This document shows, piece after piece, positions 47,670 to 57,097 of a stretch of 64,000 bases of DNA. The translations under genes and the position numbers were made by a program. Source of the stretch: a bacterium (GTDB lineage: Bacteria > SZUA-79 > Acidulodesulfobacterales > Acidulodesulfobacteraceae); NCBI GenBank assembly GCA_021798875.1, contig JAJZBN010000010.1, forward strand, positions 1 through 64,000, given 5' to 3'. The notes under the pieces were generated by a model that was given only the letters and a program-made list of their open reading frames with translations, was not told the DNA's origin and did not search any database. How positions within the stretch are numbered: position 1 is the first letter of the stretch; every line of letters begins with the position of its first letter.

Positions 47670-48496
47670 GTAATTATAATATTGTCAATAAGCCTGACTC
47701 CTTTATATCTGATTGCGGCAAGAAGAATATCGCCGTTCTCTGCATTTTGATATTTTCTATTAAGAGCCGGGTCAGTTATTTCAACGTAGTCAACTTTAAA
47801 TCCGTTTTTTATCAATTCTTTTACGGCAAATCTCTTTAATTTTTCTGCCGACTTCTCTCCTTTTTTAAATAAATCGGCTGTCGACGACAGTATTTTATAA
47901 AAAGCGCTTGCCGCCTCTTTTCCTGCAACATCAAAATATGTATTTCTCGAACTCATTGCAAGTCCGGATTCTTCCCTTATCGTTTCCACCGGAATAATTT
48001 TAACGTTTAGAAAAAAATCTTCCGCCATTTTCTTTATTAAAGCATACTGCTGGTAATCTTTTAAACCGAAAAAAGCAAAATCGGGTTCTATTATACAAAA
48101 AAGTTTCATAACTATCGTAAGCACGCCCTGAAAATGCGAAGGTCTGAAAAGTCCTTCCAAATTTTTTGAATATTCGGGATTAACTATAAAAGTATCCGTA
48201 TTTTTTACTATATCAGATTTAGGGTAAAAAAGGACAGGAACGTTTAAATCCGATAAAATTTTTTCATCGCCTTCGATATCTCTCGGATATTTATCAAAGT
48301 CTTCGCCCTGTCCAAACTGCAGCGGGTTTACAAATATAGACGCCACGGTTTCTCCGTAACGCTTAGCCGATTCTATAAGTCTTATGTGTCCTTTATGGAG
48401 CTTGCCCATGGTAGGCACGAAAGAAATTTTTTTTTCGGACTTTTTTAAATTATGCGAGAATTCTTTCATCTCGGCTATTTCGGTTATAATTTTCAT
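47633..48496 (-). CDS. panC: Pantothenate synthetase
   Basis: 287 residues. PanC joins pantoate and beta-alanine using ATP to give pantothenate. The HIGH-like nucleotide motif is in PTMGKLHKGHIRL near 29-41. The KMSKS-like region corresponds to GLAMSSRNTYF. The natural family end is near RLIDNIII. The last 12 residues (276-287, TVPEFNSGTVSN) are encoded by a palindromic repeat, so they are an added tail. panD lies about 1.4 kb upstream, so the two pantothenate genes flank an amidohydrolase. Confidence 0.93.
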   Translation of the reverse strand: MKIITEIAEMKEFSHNLKKSEKKISFVPTMGKLHKGHIRLIESAKRYGETVASIFVNPLQFGQGEDFDKYPRDIEGDEKILSDLNVPVLFYPKSDIVKNTDTFIVNPEYSKNLEGLFRPSHFQGVLTIVMKLFCIIEPDFAFFGLKDYQQYALIKKMAEDFFLNVKIIPVETIREESGLAMSSRNTYFDVAGKEAASAFYKILSSTADLFKKGEKSAEKLKRFAVKELIKNGFKVDYVEITDPALNRKYQNAENGDILLAAIRYKGVRLIDNIIITVPEFNSGTVSN

Positions 48497-48572
48497 AACT
48501 ATTTTTATTATACTTTATTATAATTATATATGGCAATTATATATTTATTTAAAATTTAGATTTAGAAAATAT

Positions 48573-49835
48573 TTATAAATTATTTTCATAAATTATATTA
48601 CCTCCGATAGCCACCATGGATATATCTTCCTGTTTAAAAGAAATTAACGAATCGTAAACATTTTCTTCATTCAGAACTATATTTTCGCTTAAGTTAAATA
48701 CCGTGAAATCTGCGTACGAATCGGTTTCAAGAGTTCCTGTAACGCCGTTTACTGCTAAAGCTCTTGCTCCGCCGGCAGTTGCGGCGTTTATTAAATCTTT
48801 GGCAGGCACTTCGGGATGAATTCCCCTTGCATATTTCAATTCGTCTAAAATATCAAGCGATTCGTTTGAATAAAGACCGTCCGTTCCTATGGATACGGAA
48901 ATTCCTTTTTCCAATATTTTTTTTAAAGGAAGTTTTTTGGAGCTAAAAAAAGCGTTGCTTCTTGGGCAGTGAATAATATCGGCGCATGTTTTTTTTATTA
49001 AATCTATATCTTCGTCGTCGATTTCGTTAGCATGTATTAAAGAAACATCTGCGCTTAATATTTTTAAATAATCCAGATAAAAAACGGGCGACCTGAAACG
49101 CTTCTGCGGCAAGGAATATCTTGAAAACATAAGCGCAGGCAAGAGGTTTTCCGCTATATCTCCGCCATTACCGCTTATAAAATCTTTTTCCGAAGCATGT
49201 TCTGAAACATGTATCGCTATTTTAAGCTTTAATTTTTTATTTAATTTTAATATTTCTTCGAATAATTTTTCAGATACGGAATATACGGCATGAGGCGATA
49301 CGCCTATAGATTCGAAAGCGTTTTGTTGAAACAGGCATTCAAATTCTTTTATTTTTTGCGAAGCCGTTTCCGGATCGAGACCCCTAAGTTCTATTAATGC
49401 TTTAATACGCGGAACTAAAGCGGTACGCGATTTTATATCTTTTATATCGTAAAAAGATGACGGGTCTATAATATCCGATACTGAAGTAGTTCCGCTTTTA
49501 ACAAAATCCGAAAAGGCTTTAACCCTTAAGCTTATTTTATCTTCCGTCGTAAAATTTTTGCGTTTTTCTATGAGGGATAAAACCCATTTCGAAAAGATGC
49601 GGGGGGTTAGAATATCAGGTTTAAAAGTAAGGTCCGTGTGAACATGAGCGTTAATAAACCCTGGCGCTATAAGAGTTTTATGTTTTTGACTATTTTTATA
49701 ATTTTTTATGCTTCTTATGCCGATAATCCTGCCGGACGTTTCATCTAAAGTCAGTTCTGCGTTTTTTAAAAAAACGGGTTGAGAGCGCAGCGGATGAGCC
49801 GAAATTAATATATAATCGGCATAATATTTTATCAT
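48573..49835 (-). CDS. Metal-dependent amidohydrolase (deaminase-like, MtaD/TRZ family)
   Basis: 420 residues. The amidohydrolase barrel shows the metal motif INAHVHTDL near residue 63, then IHVSEHASE, LIHANEIDDEDI, HCPRSNAFF and IGTDGLYSNE. These match the SsnA/MtaD deaminase group that acts on adenosyl or guanine-type substrates, including the aminodeoxyfutalosine deaminase of menaquinone synthesis. The substrate cannot be chosen, because no menaquinone or methionine-salvage gene is adjacent. It lies 76 bases from panC and 32 from panD. Confidence 0.85.
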   Translation of the reverse strand: MIKYYADYILISAHPLRSQPVFLKNAELTLDETSGRIIGIRSIKNYKNSQKHKTLIAPGFINAHVHTDLTFKPDILTPRIFSKWVLSLIEKRKNFTTEDKISLRVKAFSDFVKSGTTSVSDIIDPSSFYDIKDIKSRTALVPRIKALIELRGLDPETASQKIKEFECLFQQNAFESIGVSPHAVYSVSEKLFEEILKLNKKLKLKIAIHVSEHASEKDFISGNGGDIAENLLPALMFSRYSLPQKRFRSPVFYLDYLKILSADVSLIHANEIDDEDIDLIKKTCADIIHCPRSNAFFSSKKLPLKKILEKGISVSIGTDGLYSNESLDILDELKYARGIHPEVPAKDLINAATAGGARALAVNGVTGTLETDSYADFTVFNLSENIVLNEENVYDSLISFKQEDISMVAIGGNIIYENNL

Positions 49836-49867
49836 TGCGATATATTTCTTCGATATATTTCTTTATT

Positions 49868-50227
49868 TTATTTGACTATATCGACCGGGCAGTTCTTTTC
49901 GTCGACGTAAACCAAAACCGGTTTGAAATTTTTAAGTTCATTTTCGTCGTAAATCCCAAATGTGGCGATAATTATAGTATCGCCTATCTGAACTAAACGC
50001 GAAGCGGCGCCGTTTACTATTATATCTCCGGAATTTCTGTCCGCTTTGATTGCATAAGTTTCAAACCTGCCGCCGTTATTAATATTCCATACGTTAACCT
50101 TTTCGTACGGTAAAATTCCAGCTTTTTCCATAAGGTCTTCGTCGATGGAAATAGAGCCTTCGTATTCAAGATTCGCATCCGTTATTTTAACCCTGTGTAT
50201 TTTAGATTTAAGTAAAATTTTTTGCAT
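49868..50227 (-). CDS. panD: Aspartate 1-decarboxylase
   Basis: 119 residues. PanD decarboxylates aspartate to beta-alanine, the partner substrate of PanC. The pro-enzyme cleaves itself between Gly24 and Ser25 (YEGSISID), forming the pyruvoyl cofactor. NGAASRLVQIGDTIII is the family core. Thus beta-alanine can be supplied by the same region as panC. Confidence 0.95.
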   Translation of the reverse strand: MQKILLKSKIHRVKITDANLEYEGSISIDEDLMEKAGILPYEKVNVWNINNGGRFETYAIKADRNSGDIIVNGAASRLVQIGDTIIIATFGIYDENELKNFKPVLVYVDEKNCPVDIVK

Positions 50228-50245
50228 ATTTATATTATAAGATAT

Positions 50246-51088
50246 TTAAACTGCTTTTTCAATTTCAAAACATGCTTCCGTCTTACATATATTCATAATA
50301 TCGTTTTCTATATCTTTTTTTGCTCCGATTAATCTAGATTTTACCGATTCATCTTTATAAATTAATATTAGCTTTAAATCTTCCAAATCTTTAATTTTTT
50401 TATTTATTATGTCTAAATAACGTTTTTTCGATATATTATTGGCATTAATTTCTTTCATGTAATTTTCAAATTCTTCGTAAACGGGATTCCGCTTTACTAT
50501 AAAGGAAAATTCTCCCGTTTTTATATAATTTTCCAATAAATAAGAGAGCCTCAGGGAATTAATAGCCTCTTTAATATCGTAGCCGTATAAATCCTTATAT
50601 TTTAAGGTATTGGAAGTGTACTGTTCTTTTTCTATGTTTATTTTTTTATTTTTTATTATTCCCGAAACGGCTTCGAAATTTTTTTTGAAATTAATTAAAA
50701 TAAAATTTTTTATTTTCTCCGTCAATTTTAATATTTCCGAATACATTTCGGAATTTTTTATACCGTATTTAAAAGTGCCGCAAATTAATGGTTCGATGAA
50801 TTTTATATTGCCGTTCATTGCATGGCGGAAGTATTCATGGAAAGGCGTTATAAAATAATCGTAATCTTTTTCTATAACGGAAAAGCGAGTAAAATTATGC
50901 GTGAAAAAATTTTCGAAAAACGGATAATAGACTATAAAAAAATCGTAATCGCTTTTATCCGTTTCAAGGTTGTAGTTTCTCGAACCGTAAAAACAGACAA
51001 AAGCGATATTTAATTTTAAGGCTTCTTTTTCTATAATATTCTTAAAAACCGGCGATTCCGCAAATGCGTTAAAACCGTCAAAGCTCAT
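50246..51088 (-). CDS. Predicted nucleotidyltransferase-fold protein
   Basis: 280 residues. Residues 33-55 read YGSRNYNLETDKSDYDFFI, the GS-x-N/D-L-x-T-x-SDxD signature of the nucleotidyltransferase superfamily group that includes phage- and bacterial YcgL-type proteins (COG3541-like). The rest is alpha-helical and lysine-rich. Function is unknown; such proteins may transfer nucleotides to RNA or proteins. It lies 18 bases downstream of panD in the operon order, with no functional link visible. Confidence 0.72.
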   Translation of the reverse strand: MSFDGFNAFAESPVFKNIIEKEALKLNIAFVCFYGSRNYNLETDKSDYDFFIVYYPFFENFFTHNFTRFSVIEKDYDYFITPFHEYFRHAMNGNIKFIEPLICGTFKYGIKNSEMYSEILKLTEKIKNFILINFKKNFEAVSGIIKNKKINIEKEQYTSNTLKYKDLYGYDIKEAINSLRLSYLLENYIKTGEFSFIVKRNPVYEEFENYMKEINANNISKKRYLDIINKKIKDLEDLKLILIYKDESVKSRLIGAKKDIENDIMNICKTEACFEIEKAV

Positions 51089-51097
51089 CTATTTTAT

Positions 51098-51454
51098 TTA
51101 CCTTCTCGGGCTTGCAATATATTTTTTTAATTTAATTTTAGCCCATGTGATATTCGGGTTGTATTTTAACGCTTTCTGAAGACTTACTATGCCCAGAGAA
51201 GGAAATCCGAGCCTGTGCAACGCTACGCCCATATGCGCCCATGCAAGCGCAAAATGCGGTTTTATAAGAATTGCTTTTTGAAAATGCTGCACAGCATCAT
51301 AATAGTATTTGCCTTTCATAGCGCCTAATCCTTTATTATACTGAAACTTAGCGCTGTGGACGTTAACCGCCGTTTTTGCAGCAGCAAAAGAATTTTTTGA
51401 AAATGCTATAAAAGACAGCATTAAGATTAAACCTAAAATAATACTTTTTTTCAT
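51098..51454 (-). CDS. Small secreted TPR-repeat protein
   Basis: 118 residues. A signal peptide (MKKSIILGLILMLSFIAF) is followed by about two TPR-like repeats (YYDAVQHFQKAILIKPHFALAW, GIVSLQKALKYNP). The frame could extend 4 codons upstream, but GGAGGT lies 4 bases before the ATG at 51454, which therefore is the likely start. TPR proteins mediate protein contacts, and this one is probably periplasmic. Its partner is not known. Confidence 0.82.
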   Translation of the reverse strand: MKKSIILGLILMLSFIAFSKNSFAAAKTAVNVHSAKFQYNKGLGAMKGKYYYDAVQHFQKAILIKPHFALAWAHMGVALHRLGFPSLGIVSLQKALKYNPNITWAKIKLKKYIASPRR

Positions 51455-51520
51455 TTTTACCTCCATTTTTTTTTGTTTTGAACCTTATTAACATTATTAT
51501 GCAACATAAATATGCGTAAG

Positions 51521-52408
51521 TCAATTCGGCCGTTCCTGCTTTTTTAAATATAAGTCATATGATTTTCCGGTTCTTACAAGTTCTTCCGTCGTTAATTCCT
51601 GCGGTCTTTTATTTAAGTCTATATTGAAATCCGAAAAAATTTTTTCTTTTACGTCCGGCGGAATACCGAAAAATGAAGCATATATGGAATTTTTTAATTT
51701 TTTTCTTCTAAGTTTAAATATCTGATGAACGAAATAGTTGAAAAATTGAGAGCTTGCCGCCCAATTATAATATTCGTCGTCAAAATATCGGGGGGACAGT
51801 CTTAAAACTGTCGAATCTACTTTTGGAGCAGGATTAAAATTTGCCTTGCCGACTTCAAAAAGCCTTGTTATGTTAAAATTTAATCCGGCAATAACGCTCA
51901 ACGCTCCTCTTTGCGAATCGTTTTCCTGCGAATAAAGCCTTTCTGCAAATTCTTTCTGGAACATTAACGTCAAATCGCGAAAAACGTCTTTATATTTTAT
52001 GAATTTATCTATTATCGGACTCGAAATTTCGTATGGAAGATTAGATATAACCCTTAATTTAGAATTAAGAGTTTTACTTAAAGAATAATAATCGAATTTT
52101 AACGCATCCTCATTGACTATTTTAAAAAAACTTTTATGTTCGTTACCGTCTCTGCCGTTTTTAGCCTTATCGAAACCGGTCGACTTCCCTTTAATAAAAT
52201 TATAATAAAAAGAATCTATTTCTATAACGATAAAATTTTTAACCCTGCCGGCGATTAATTCGGTTAAAATGCCCTCGCCGGGACCTATTTCGATGACATC
52301 GTCGGACTCCGAAAAATTGCATGAATCGACAATATCTTTGGCAATTTCTTTATTCGTCAAAAAATTTTGCCCGAAAACTACTTTATTTTTTTTTGGTTCT
52401 TTGCTCAT
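51521..52408 (-). CDS. rsmA: 16S rRNA dimethyltransferase
   Basis: 295 residues. RsmA (KsgA) dimethylates two adjacent adenines near the 3' end of 16S rRNA. KNKVVFGQNFLTN near the start, the SAM motif VIEIGPGEGILTEL and the catalytic NLPYEIS are intact. A lysine-rich insert after KGKSTGFDK (about 75-90) is unusual. The gene is 10 bases downstream of tsaD, an order common in proteobacteria. Confidence 0.95.
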   Translation of the reverse strand: MSKEPKKNKVVFGQNFLTNKEIAKDIVDSCNFSESDDVIEIGPGEGILTELIAGRVKNFIVIEIDSFYYNFIKGKSTGFDKAKNGRDGNEHKSFFKIVNEDALKFDYYSLSKTLNSKLRVISNLPYEISSPIIDKFIKYKDVFRDLTLMFQKEFAERLYSQENDSQRGALSVIAGLNFNITRLFEVGKANFNPAPKVDSTVLRLSPRYFDDEYYNWAASSQFFNYFVHQIFKLRRKKLKNSIYASFFGIPPDVKEKIFSDFNIDLNKRPQELTTEELVRTGKSYDLYLKKQERPN

Positions 52409-52417
52409 AATCGCAGT

Positions 52418-53467
52418 TCATAACTCCCATGAGGGATCTGCATTAATATCTAAAAATTCGCTTCGATAAACCAAGGGGTCTATCGCATTTTTAAAAAATC
52501 CGGCATAGCCTATCATAGCCGCATTATCAGTGGTATATTTAACGGATGGGAAAAAAATTTTTAAACCGGATTCATCTCCTCTTTCCTTAAACATGCTTCT
52601 TATTCTGGAATTTGCCGAAACTCCGCCGGAAACAACAACGTTTTTAAGTTTAAAAGCCTCGCACGCCGCAAAAGTTTTTTTAAAAAGAATTTCCGAAACC
52701 GCTTCCCTTAACGAAGCTAAAATATCGTAAACTATATTTTCGCCGATATTTTTTGGACCGCCGTTTTCGTCTATAGTATTTATTACCGCAGTTTTAAGTC
52801 CGCTAAAACTCATATTAAGGTCGTTGCTGCGTATCATAGGCAGAGGAAATTTAAATGCGCGTTTATCGCCTTTTTCGGCAAATTCATCTACTATCTTGCC
52901 GCCTGGATATCCGAATCCAAGATAGTTTGATACCTTATCGAAAAGTTCGCCGCATGCATCATCCCTTGTCTTGCCTATAAGCCTTATATCGCTGTGAGAA
53001 TTAACCAAATAAAGATGAGTATGCCCTCCGGAAATAACGAGTGCTGTAAAAGGAAATATTTCTTTATTTTCTTTAATCTCTAAAAAAGGGCTGAAAATAT
53101 GACCTTCTATGTGGTTGACCGGCACTATGGGTATATTTAAAGCGTAAGATAAAGTTTTTGCGCACATAAGACCTATTAGAAGAGAGCCTACAAGTCCAGG
53201 CCCCGCAGTCGCTGACACCAGACCGACGTCTTTAAGAGATGTTTTAGCTTCCGACAAAGCAATTCCGAAAGCAGGAAGAAAAGCTTTTATATGGTTCCTC
53301 GACGCAAGCTCCGGCACTACGCCGCCGTATATTCCGTGTACATAATCCTGGGAATAGATAATATTCGATAATATGTTTATTTTTACGCTATCTTTTCCGG
53401 AATTTTCCTTTGAAAGAACGGCGCAGGAAAAATCGTCGCAGCTTGATTCAAATGCTAAATTAATCAT
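52418..53467 (-). CDS. tsaD: tRNA threonylcarbamoyladenosine synthase catalytic subunit TsaD
   Basis: 349 residues. TsaD transfers the threonylcarbamoyl group to A37 of tRNAs reading ANN codons. LAFESSCDDFSCA at the start, the metal-site NHIEGHIFSP, LVISGGHTHLYLV and VVSGGVSANSRIR are the family hallmarks. It follows cpoB by 15 bases and precedes rsmA by 10. Confidence 0.96.
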   Translation of the reverse strand: MINLAFESSCDDFSCAVLSKENSGKDSVKINILSNIIYSQDYVHGIYGGVVPELASRNHIKAFLPAFGIALSEAKTSLKDVGLVSATAGPGLVGSLLIGLMCAKTLSYALNIPIVPVNHIEGHIFSPFLEIKENKEIFPFTALVISGGHTHLYLVNSHSDIRLIGKTRDDACGELFDKVSNYLGFGYPGGKIVDEFAEKGDKRAFKFPLPMIRSNDLNMSFSGLKTAVINTIDENGGPKNIGENIVYDILASLREAVSEILFKKTFAACEAFKLKNVVVSGGVSANSRIRSMFKERGDESGLKIFFPSVKYTTDNAAMIGYAGFFKNAIDPLVYRSEFLDINADPSWEL

Positions 53468-53481
53468 CCGGCATCTTTTCT

Positions 53482-54342
53482 TTATTTTGAAAGTCCTTTT
53501 ATAGCTTTTTGAGATAGTTCAGCCGCTTTAGTACCTGGATATTTTGCTATTACCTGCCTGAAAAGAATAGAGGCGTCAGACGGGTCGGAAACTTTCATAA
53601 AACCCATGCCCTGCAAATATATAGACATCGGAACGTCGGGACTTTTAGGGTATAATTGCGAAAATTTATGAAATTCTAGTATGGAAACGGGGTATTTTTT
53701 TAGTTTAAAATTAGCATAAGCTTTGTAATACATTGCATCGGCAGAATATTTAGACTGAGGATACTTATTTAAAAAATTACGCAAAGAAATCAAGGCGGAA
53801 TTGTATTTCTTTTTTTTGAACTGCGACATAGCTTCGTTAAAGCCGTATTCCATAGAACTTTCTTTTTTGACCAATGTCGATCTTAAGCTTTGTTTTTTAA
53901 TCGAGCTTACTGAAACGGAGGCTTTGCCGGTTTTTACGAGTTTTAATAATTTAATAAGCTGTTTATTTACCATTAAGCGATATTCCCTGAATTTCTTATT
54001 TAAAACGTTCAGCTTATGGTGTTCGACTTCGTATTCGCCGTAAATATCCCTAATTTTAGCTTTTAACGAAGAAATAGCTACTCCGTTATTAGCCGTGTTC
54101 AACTGCATTTGGCTGAGTTTTTTTTCTACATATTGTTGATTTTGAGATAGTTTGGCAGTTTTTTTGTCAAGTTTTCTAACCTTAACTTTTAAACGGTGAA
54201 AAGAAGCAGGTTCCATAGGAGCGCATCCGGCAAGAATAGACGTTACGAAAATTAAAGAAACCGACGCAAGAAGAAAAACTTTAAATTTACTTTTATTTTT
54301 AACCTTTAAATATACGTCATCTTTATTTTCGTATTTATTCAT
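53482..54342 (-). CDS. cpoB: Tol-Pal system TPR protein CpoB (YbgF)
   Basis: 286 residues. An N-terminal charged stretch of about 24 residues precedes a signal with lipobox SILAGC (Cys at about 40), so the protein is a predicted lipoprotein. A coiled coil follows at about 48-115, then TPR repeats at about 165-280 (YNSALISLRNFLNKYPQSKYS). GGAGAAAAATT before the ATG at 54342 supports this start, which makes the pre-signal extension real. CpoB couples Tol function to PBP1B in cell-wall synthesis in E. coli. It lies next to tolB. Confidence 0.88.
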   Translation of the reverse strand: MNKYENKDDVYLKVKNKSKFKVFLLASVSLIFVTSILAGCAPMEPASFHRLKVKVRKLDKKTAKLSQNQQYVEKKLSQMQLNTANNGVAISSLKAKIRDIYGEYEVEHHKLNVLNKKFREYRLMVNKQLIKLLKLVKTGKASVSVSSIKKQSLRSTLVKKESSMEYGFNEAMSQFKKKKYNSALISLRNFLNKYPQSKYSADAMYYKAYANFKLKKYPVSILEFHKFSQLYPKSPDVPMSIYLQGMGFMKVSDPSDASILFRQVIAKYPGTKAAELSQKAIKGLSK

Positions 54343-54394
54343 AATTTTTCTCCAGTTTGCGTTTATTTAATTTAATCACAAAAAAGATTTTTTT

Positions 54395-55738
54395 TCAATA
54401 AGACGATTTCATAGTCCACTGCGCATCATAGTAATTGTTCATTTCGGGAAACAACTTAGGCGTCAGCCTCATCATTCCGCTTTCATTGACGTCTATCATA
54501 TAAAGTTCCTGCCTTCCGGCAATTTCGGTATCAAAGGTGATAATCCTGGAGTCTCTCGTCCATGCTGCATGCTGTGCGCTATAAGGAGTATCCGTCACTT
54601 GTCTTTCATCGTAGCCGTCGGCATTCATAATGCATATTTCAAGAGCGCCGTTAACAAAAGAGGAAAACGCTATTTTCTTCCCGTTAGGCGACCAAGCAGG
54701 ACTTGTATTGTAACTTCCCTCGTCGTAGGTTAATCTGCGTACGCCGCTGCCGTTTGCGTTCATTACGTAAATTTGCGGGCTTCCTCCTCTGTCCGATACG
54801 AAGGCGATTCTGTTGCCGTGCGGAGAAAACGAAGGAGAAGTATTAATGCCGTCGGTATAAGTCAACTGTTTTAAGTCTCCGCCGTTAACGTTAAGCGTAT
54901 ATATTTCGGTATTAATATGGTCGGGCGTTAAAGAAACCGCTAATTTTTTTCCGTTCGGCGACCATGCGACGTAGTCGGCAGGACCGGGAAGATTAAGTTT
55001 CACGGTCGTTCCTGTTTTTAAGTTTTTTATAAATACTGCCGGATCCCCGTCCTTAAAAGAAACGTAAGCAACCTTGCCGCCGTGAGGAGAAGGATACGGA
55101 AAGATATTTATGGAGTCGTTATTTGTAACTCTTTGAACCCTATGTCCTCCAAAATCCATAACGAAAATATTTTTAGAGCCGTCGTGTTCTCCTACGAAAA
55201 ACACCCTCGTAGTAAAAGGTCCTTTTACTCCGGTTAAAAATTTAAGCACGTCGTCGGCAAATTTGTTTGCGAGAAATCTGTACTGACCATCCATTCCTTC
55301 GAGTTTTTCGGAAAAAAGCAGTTTTTTGGTAAAGATGCTTATAAGATTGATTTTCATCTTGATAATGCCGTTTGACGTCGCATACTCTCCGGTAATAAGA
55401 TACTGGGTATTAAGTACGCTCCAGTTGGAATAGTGTATTCGTTCAGGGCTTATTGGAGCATACTGCGGATTTTCAAGATATGAAAGCGGGTTTACTATAT
55501 GAAAATACCCTATGACGGAAAGATCGTGCCTTATAACCCTTGCGGCGTTTTTTTCTATTTTTTTATGCTGTCCGTATGCGGAAACATTTTTGAAATCCGG
55601 AACGGCTACCCTTATCTTTTCTATTCTGGCGGCATTTATGTTAATGTAGACTTTTGCATACGAGCTAACAGTAAATAACGTAAAAACGCATAGAAAAAAT
55701 AAAACAAACAACGGTAAAAAAAATATTGTTTTTTTCAT
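54395..55738 (-). CDS. tolB: Tol-Pal system beta-propeller protein TolB
   Basis: 447 residues from this start. TolB is a periplasmic protein with an N-terminal domain and a C-terminal six-bladed propeller. Visible blades include WSPNGKKLAVSL, FSPHGNRIAFVSDRGGSP and WSPNGKKIAFSS. A signal peptide opens MKKTIFFLPLFVLFF. An earlier TTG (55762) is open, but AAGGAT lies 6 bases before the ATG at 55738, so I use the latter. It lies 75 bases after tolA. Pal, which normally follows TolB, is not in this window. Confidence 0.93.
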   Translation of the reverse strand: MKKTIFFLPLFVLFFLCVFTLFTVSSYAKVYININAARIEKIRVAVPDFKNVSAYGQHKKIEKNAARVIRHDLSVIGYFHIVNPLSYLENPQYAPISPERIHYSNWSVLNTQYLITGEYATSNGIIKMKINLISIFTKKLLFSEKLEGMDGQYRFLANKFADDVLKFLTGVKGPFTTRVFFVGEHDGSKNIFVMDFGGHRVQRVTNNDSINIFPYPSPHGGKVAYVSFKDGDPAVFIKNLKTGTTVKLNLPGPADYVAWSPNGKKLAVSLTPDHINTEIYTLNVNGGDLKQLTYTDGINTSPSFSPHGNRIAFVSDRGGSPQIYVMNANGSGVRRLTYDEGSYNTSPAWSPNGKKIAFSSFVNGALEICIMNADGYDERQVTDTPYSAQHAAWTRDSRIITFDTEIAGRQELYMIDVNESGMMRLTPKLFPEMNNYYDAQWTMKSSY

Positions 55739-55837
55739 TCGGTGATCCTTATAATAAGTCAAATTAAACTAAAATTACATAAAGTTAAAATATACAGAAA
55801 TATCGTATAAATATCAAGTACTAATCATAGCAGCTTT

Positions 55838-56623
55838 TTATCTGTATTTCAATATCTGCCTCGGATTAAAAATCATAAGGACTCCTTCGCCGTCGTTTTC
55901 ATCATTTTCAAAACTCATAAAACCTGAGGGCGGCGGAGGGAGCGGACTAGACAGCTTAACTGCCGCTACGGACTGCGAATCATAATAGCCGTTACCAGAA
56001 GATTGCACTAATCTTACGTCGTAAATTCTGCCGGATTTGGATATCTGAAAAGCCACTATTGATTTATAATTTAGATAATGATTAAGGGATATGGCAAAAT
56101 TAGGAATTATAGCGGAAATAATTTTATTTACGTAACCCTGAAATCTGTGAACGTTTCCTTTTATAAGCGACTGATTAAGTTTTCCATATGCATTATTAAG
56201 ACTTACCCTGTTTTGCAGATTGGCGTAAACGCTGGACGACAAAGTAGGAACATAAGGGTGCGGCGGAACATATCTTCTGGGCGTAACCTGTTTTTGCACA
56301 GTCTTCTTTGGATAAACCATAGACGAAGGCGTCTTAACGACCGGAACCGAAACGGGCTTTGCCTCTCTTACAGGTGAAGGTCTGCTATGCGTGATAGGCA
56401 TATGTTCGACTAATTTCGGTTTAGGCGGATAAATTATGGATTTTACCGAAGCAAGAGGTCCAGGAACCCTGCTTACTACGCTTACGACTACTTTTGAACC
56501 TATAGATTGAATCTGCGGCCTATATTTTATAGAAAGGTATAATATCAGCCCTATCAGTAATATATGAAAAATTGCCGAATAAAAAATATATAAGCCTATA
56601 CCTTTATTATTTTCATTAAACAT
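55838..56623 (-). CDS. tolA: TolA/TonB-type energy transducer
   Basis: 261 residues. One N-terminal membrane helix (about 9-27), then a proline-rich periplasmic linker (VVKTPSSMVYPKKTVQ...PPHPYVP), then a C-terminal TonB/TolA-like domain with FQISKSGRIYDVRLVQSSGNGYYD. The long alpha-helical region of E. coli TolA is replaced by a short proline-rich stretch. The position between tolR and tolB argues for TolA. It transmits inner-membrane energy to outer-membrane constriction. Confidence 0.88.
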   Translation of the reverse strand: MFNENNKGIGLYIFYSAIFHILLIGLILYLSIKYRPQIQSIGSKVVVSVVSRVPGPLASVKSIIYPPKPKLVEHMPITHSRPSPVREAKPVSVPVVKTPSSMVYPKKTVQKQVTPRRYVPPHPYVPTLSSSVYANLQNRVSLNNAYGKLNQSLIKGNVHRFQGYVNKIISAIIPNFAISLNHYLNYKSIVAFQISKSGRIYDVRLVQSSGNGYYDSQSVAAVKLSSPLPPPPSGFMSFENDENDGEGVLMIFNPRQILKYR

Positions 56624-56631
56624 AATACTTC

Positions 56632-57087
56632 TTATCTGCCTGCCGCGCCCGTCAATTTGGGGTTGGCGGTTACCATTCCTATTTTAGTAATTCCCGCTTC
56701 TTTTATCGCCGCCATAACTTTTATAACGTATCCATAAGGCAGCGAAGAACTTGCCTTAAGAAATATCTGCTTATCCGTCCTATGCCTGTAAATCGCAGAA
56801 AGTTTCTGCGTCAAAACGGGAAGATCAACCCTGAATTTATTTATATAAACAGCTCTATTAGAGGTTACCGCAACTACTATCGTTTTTTCCGGAGCTTTTA
56901 ATGCATGCGCAGCGGCAGTCGGCAGATGAACTCTTATGCCGTGCACCAATATAGGAGCCGTAACCATAAAAATCACCAGTAATACAAGCATTACGTCTAC
57001 AAAAGGAGTTATATTTATCTCCGACATAAGCCTGTAGCCGGATACCCCTGTTTTCTTATCGTCTTTATCGTCAAAAGGAGTAAACAT
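56632..57087 (-). CDS. tolR: ExbD/TolR biopolymer transport protein
   Basis: 151 residues. A single N-terminal membrane helix (about 25-45) carries the conserved motor aspartate in INITPFVDVMLVLLVIFMV. The periplasmic domain has the ISLKASSSLPYGYV-type TolR end (LKASSSLPYGYVIKVM). TolR is the stator partner of TolQ. It lies 10 bases from tolQ. Confidence 0.95.
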   Translation of the reverse strand: MFTPFDDKDDKKTGVSGYRLMSEINITPFVDVMLVLLVIFMVTAPILVHGIRVHLPTAAAHALKAPEKTIVVAVTSNRAVYINKFRVDLPVLTQKLSAIYRHRTDKQIFLKASSSLPYGYVIKVMAAIKEAGITKIGMVTANPKLTGAAGR

Positions 57088-57097
57088 AAATAGTTTC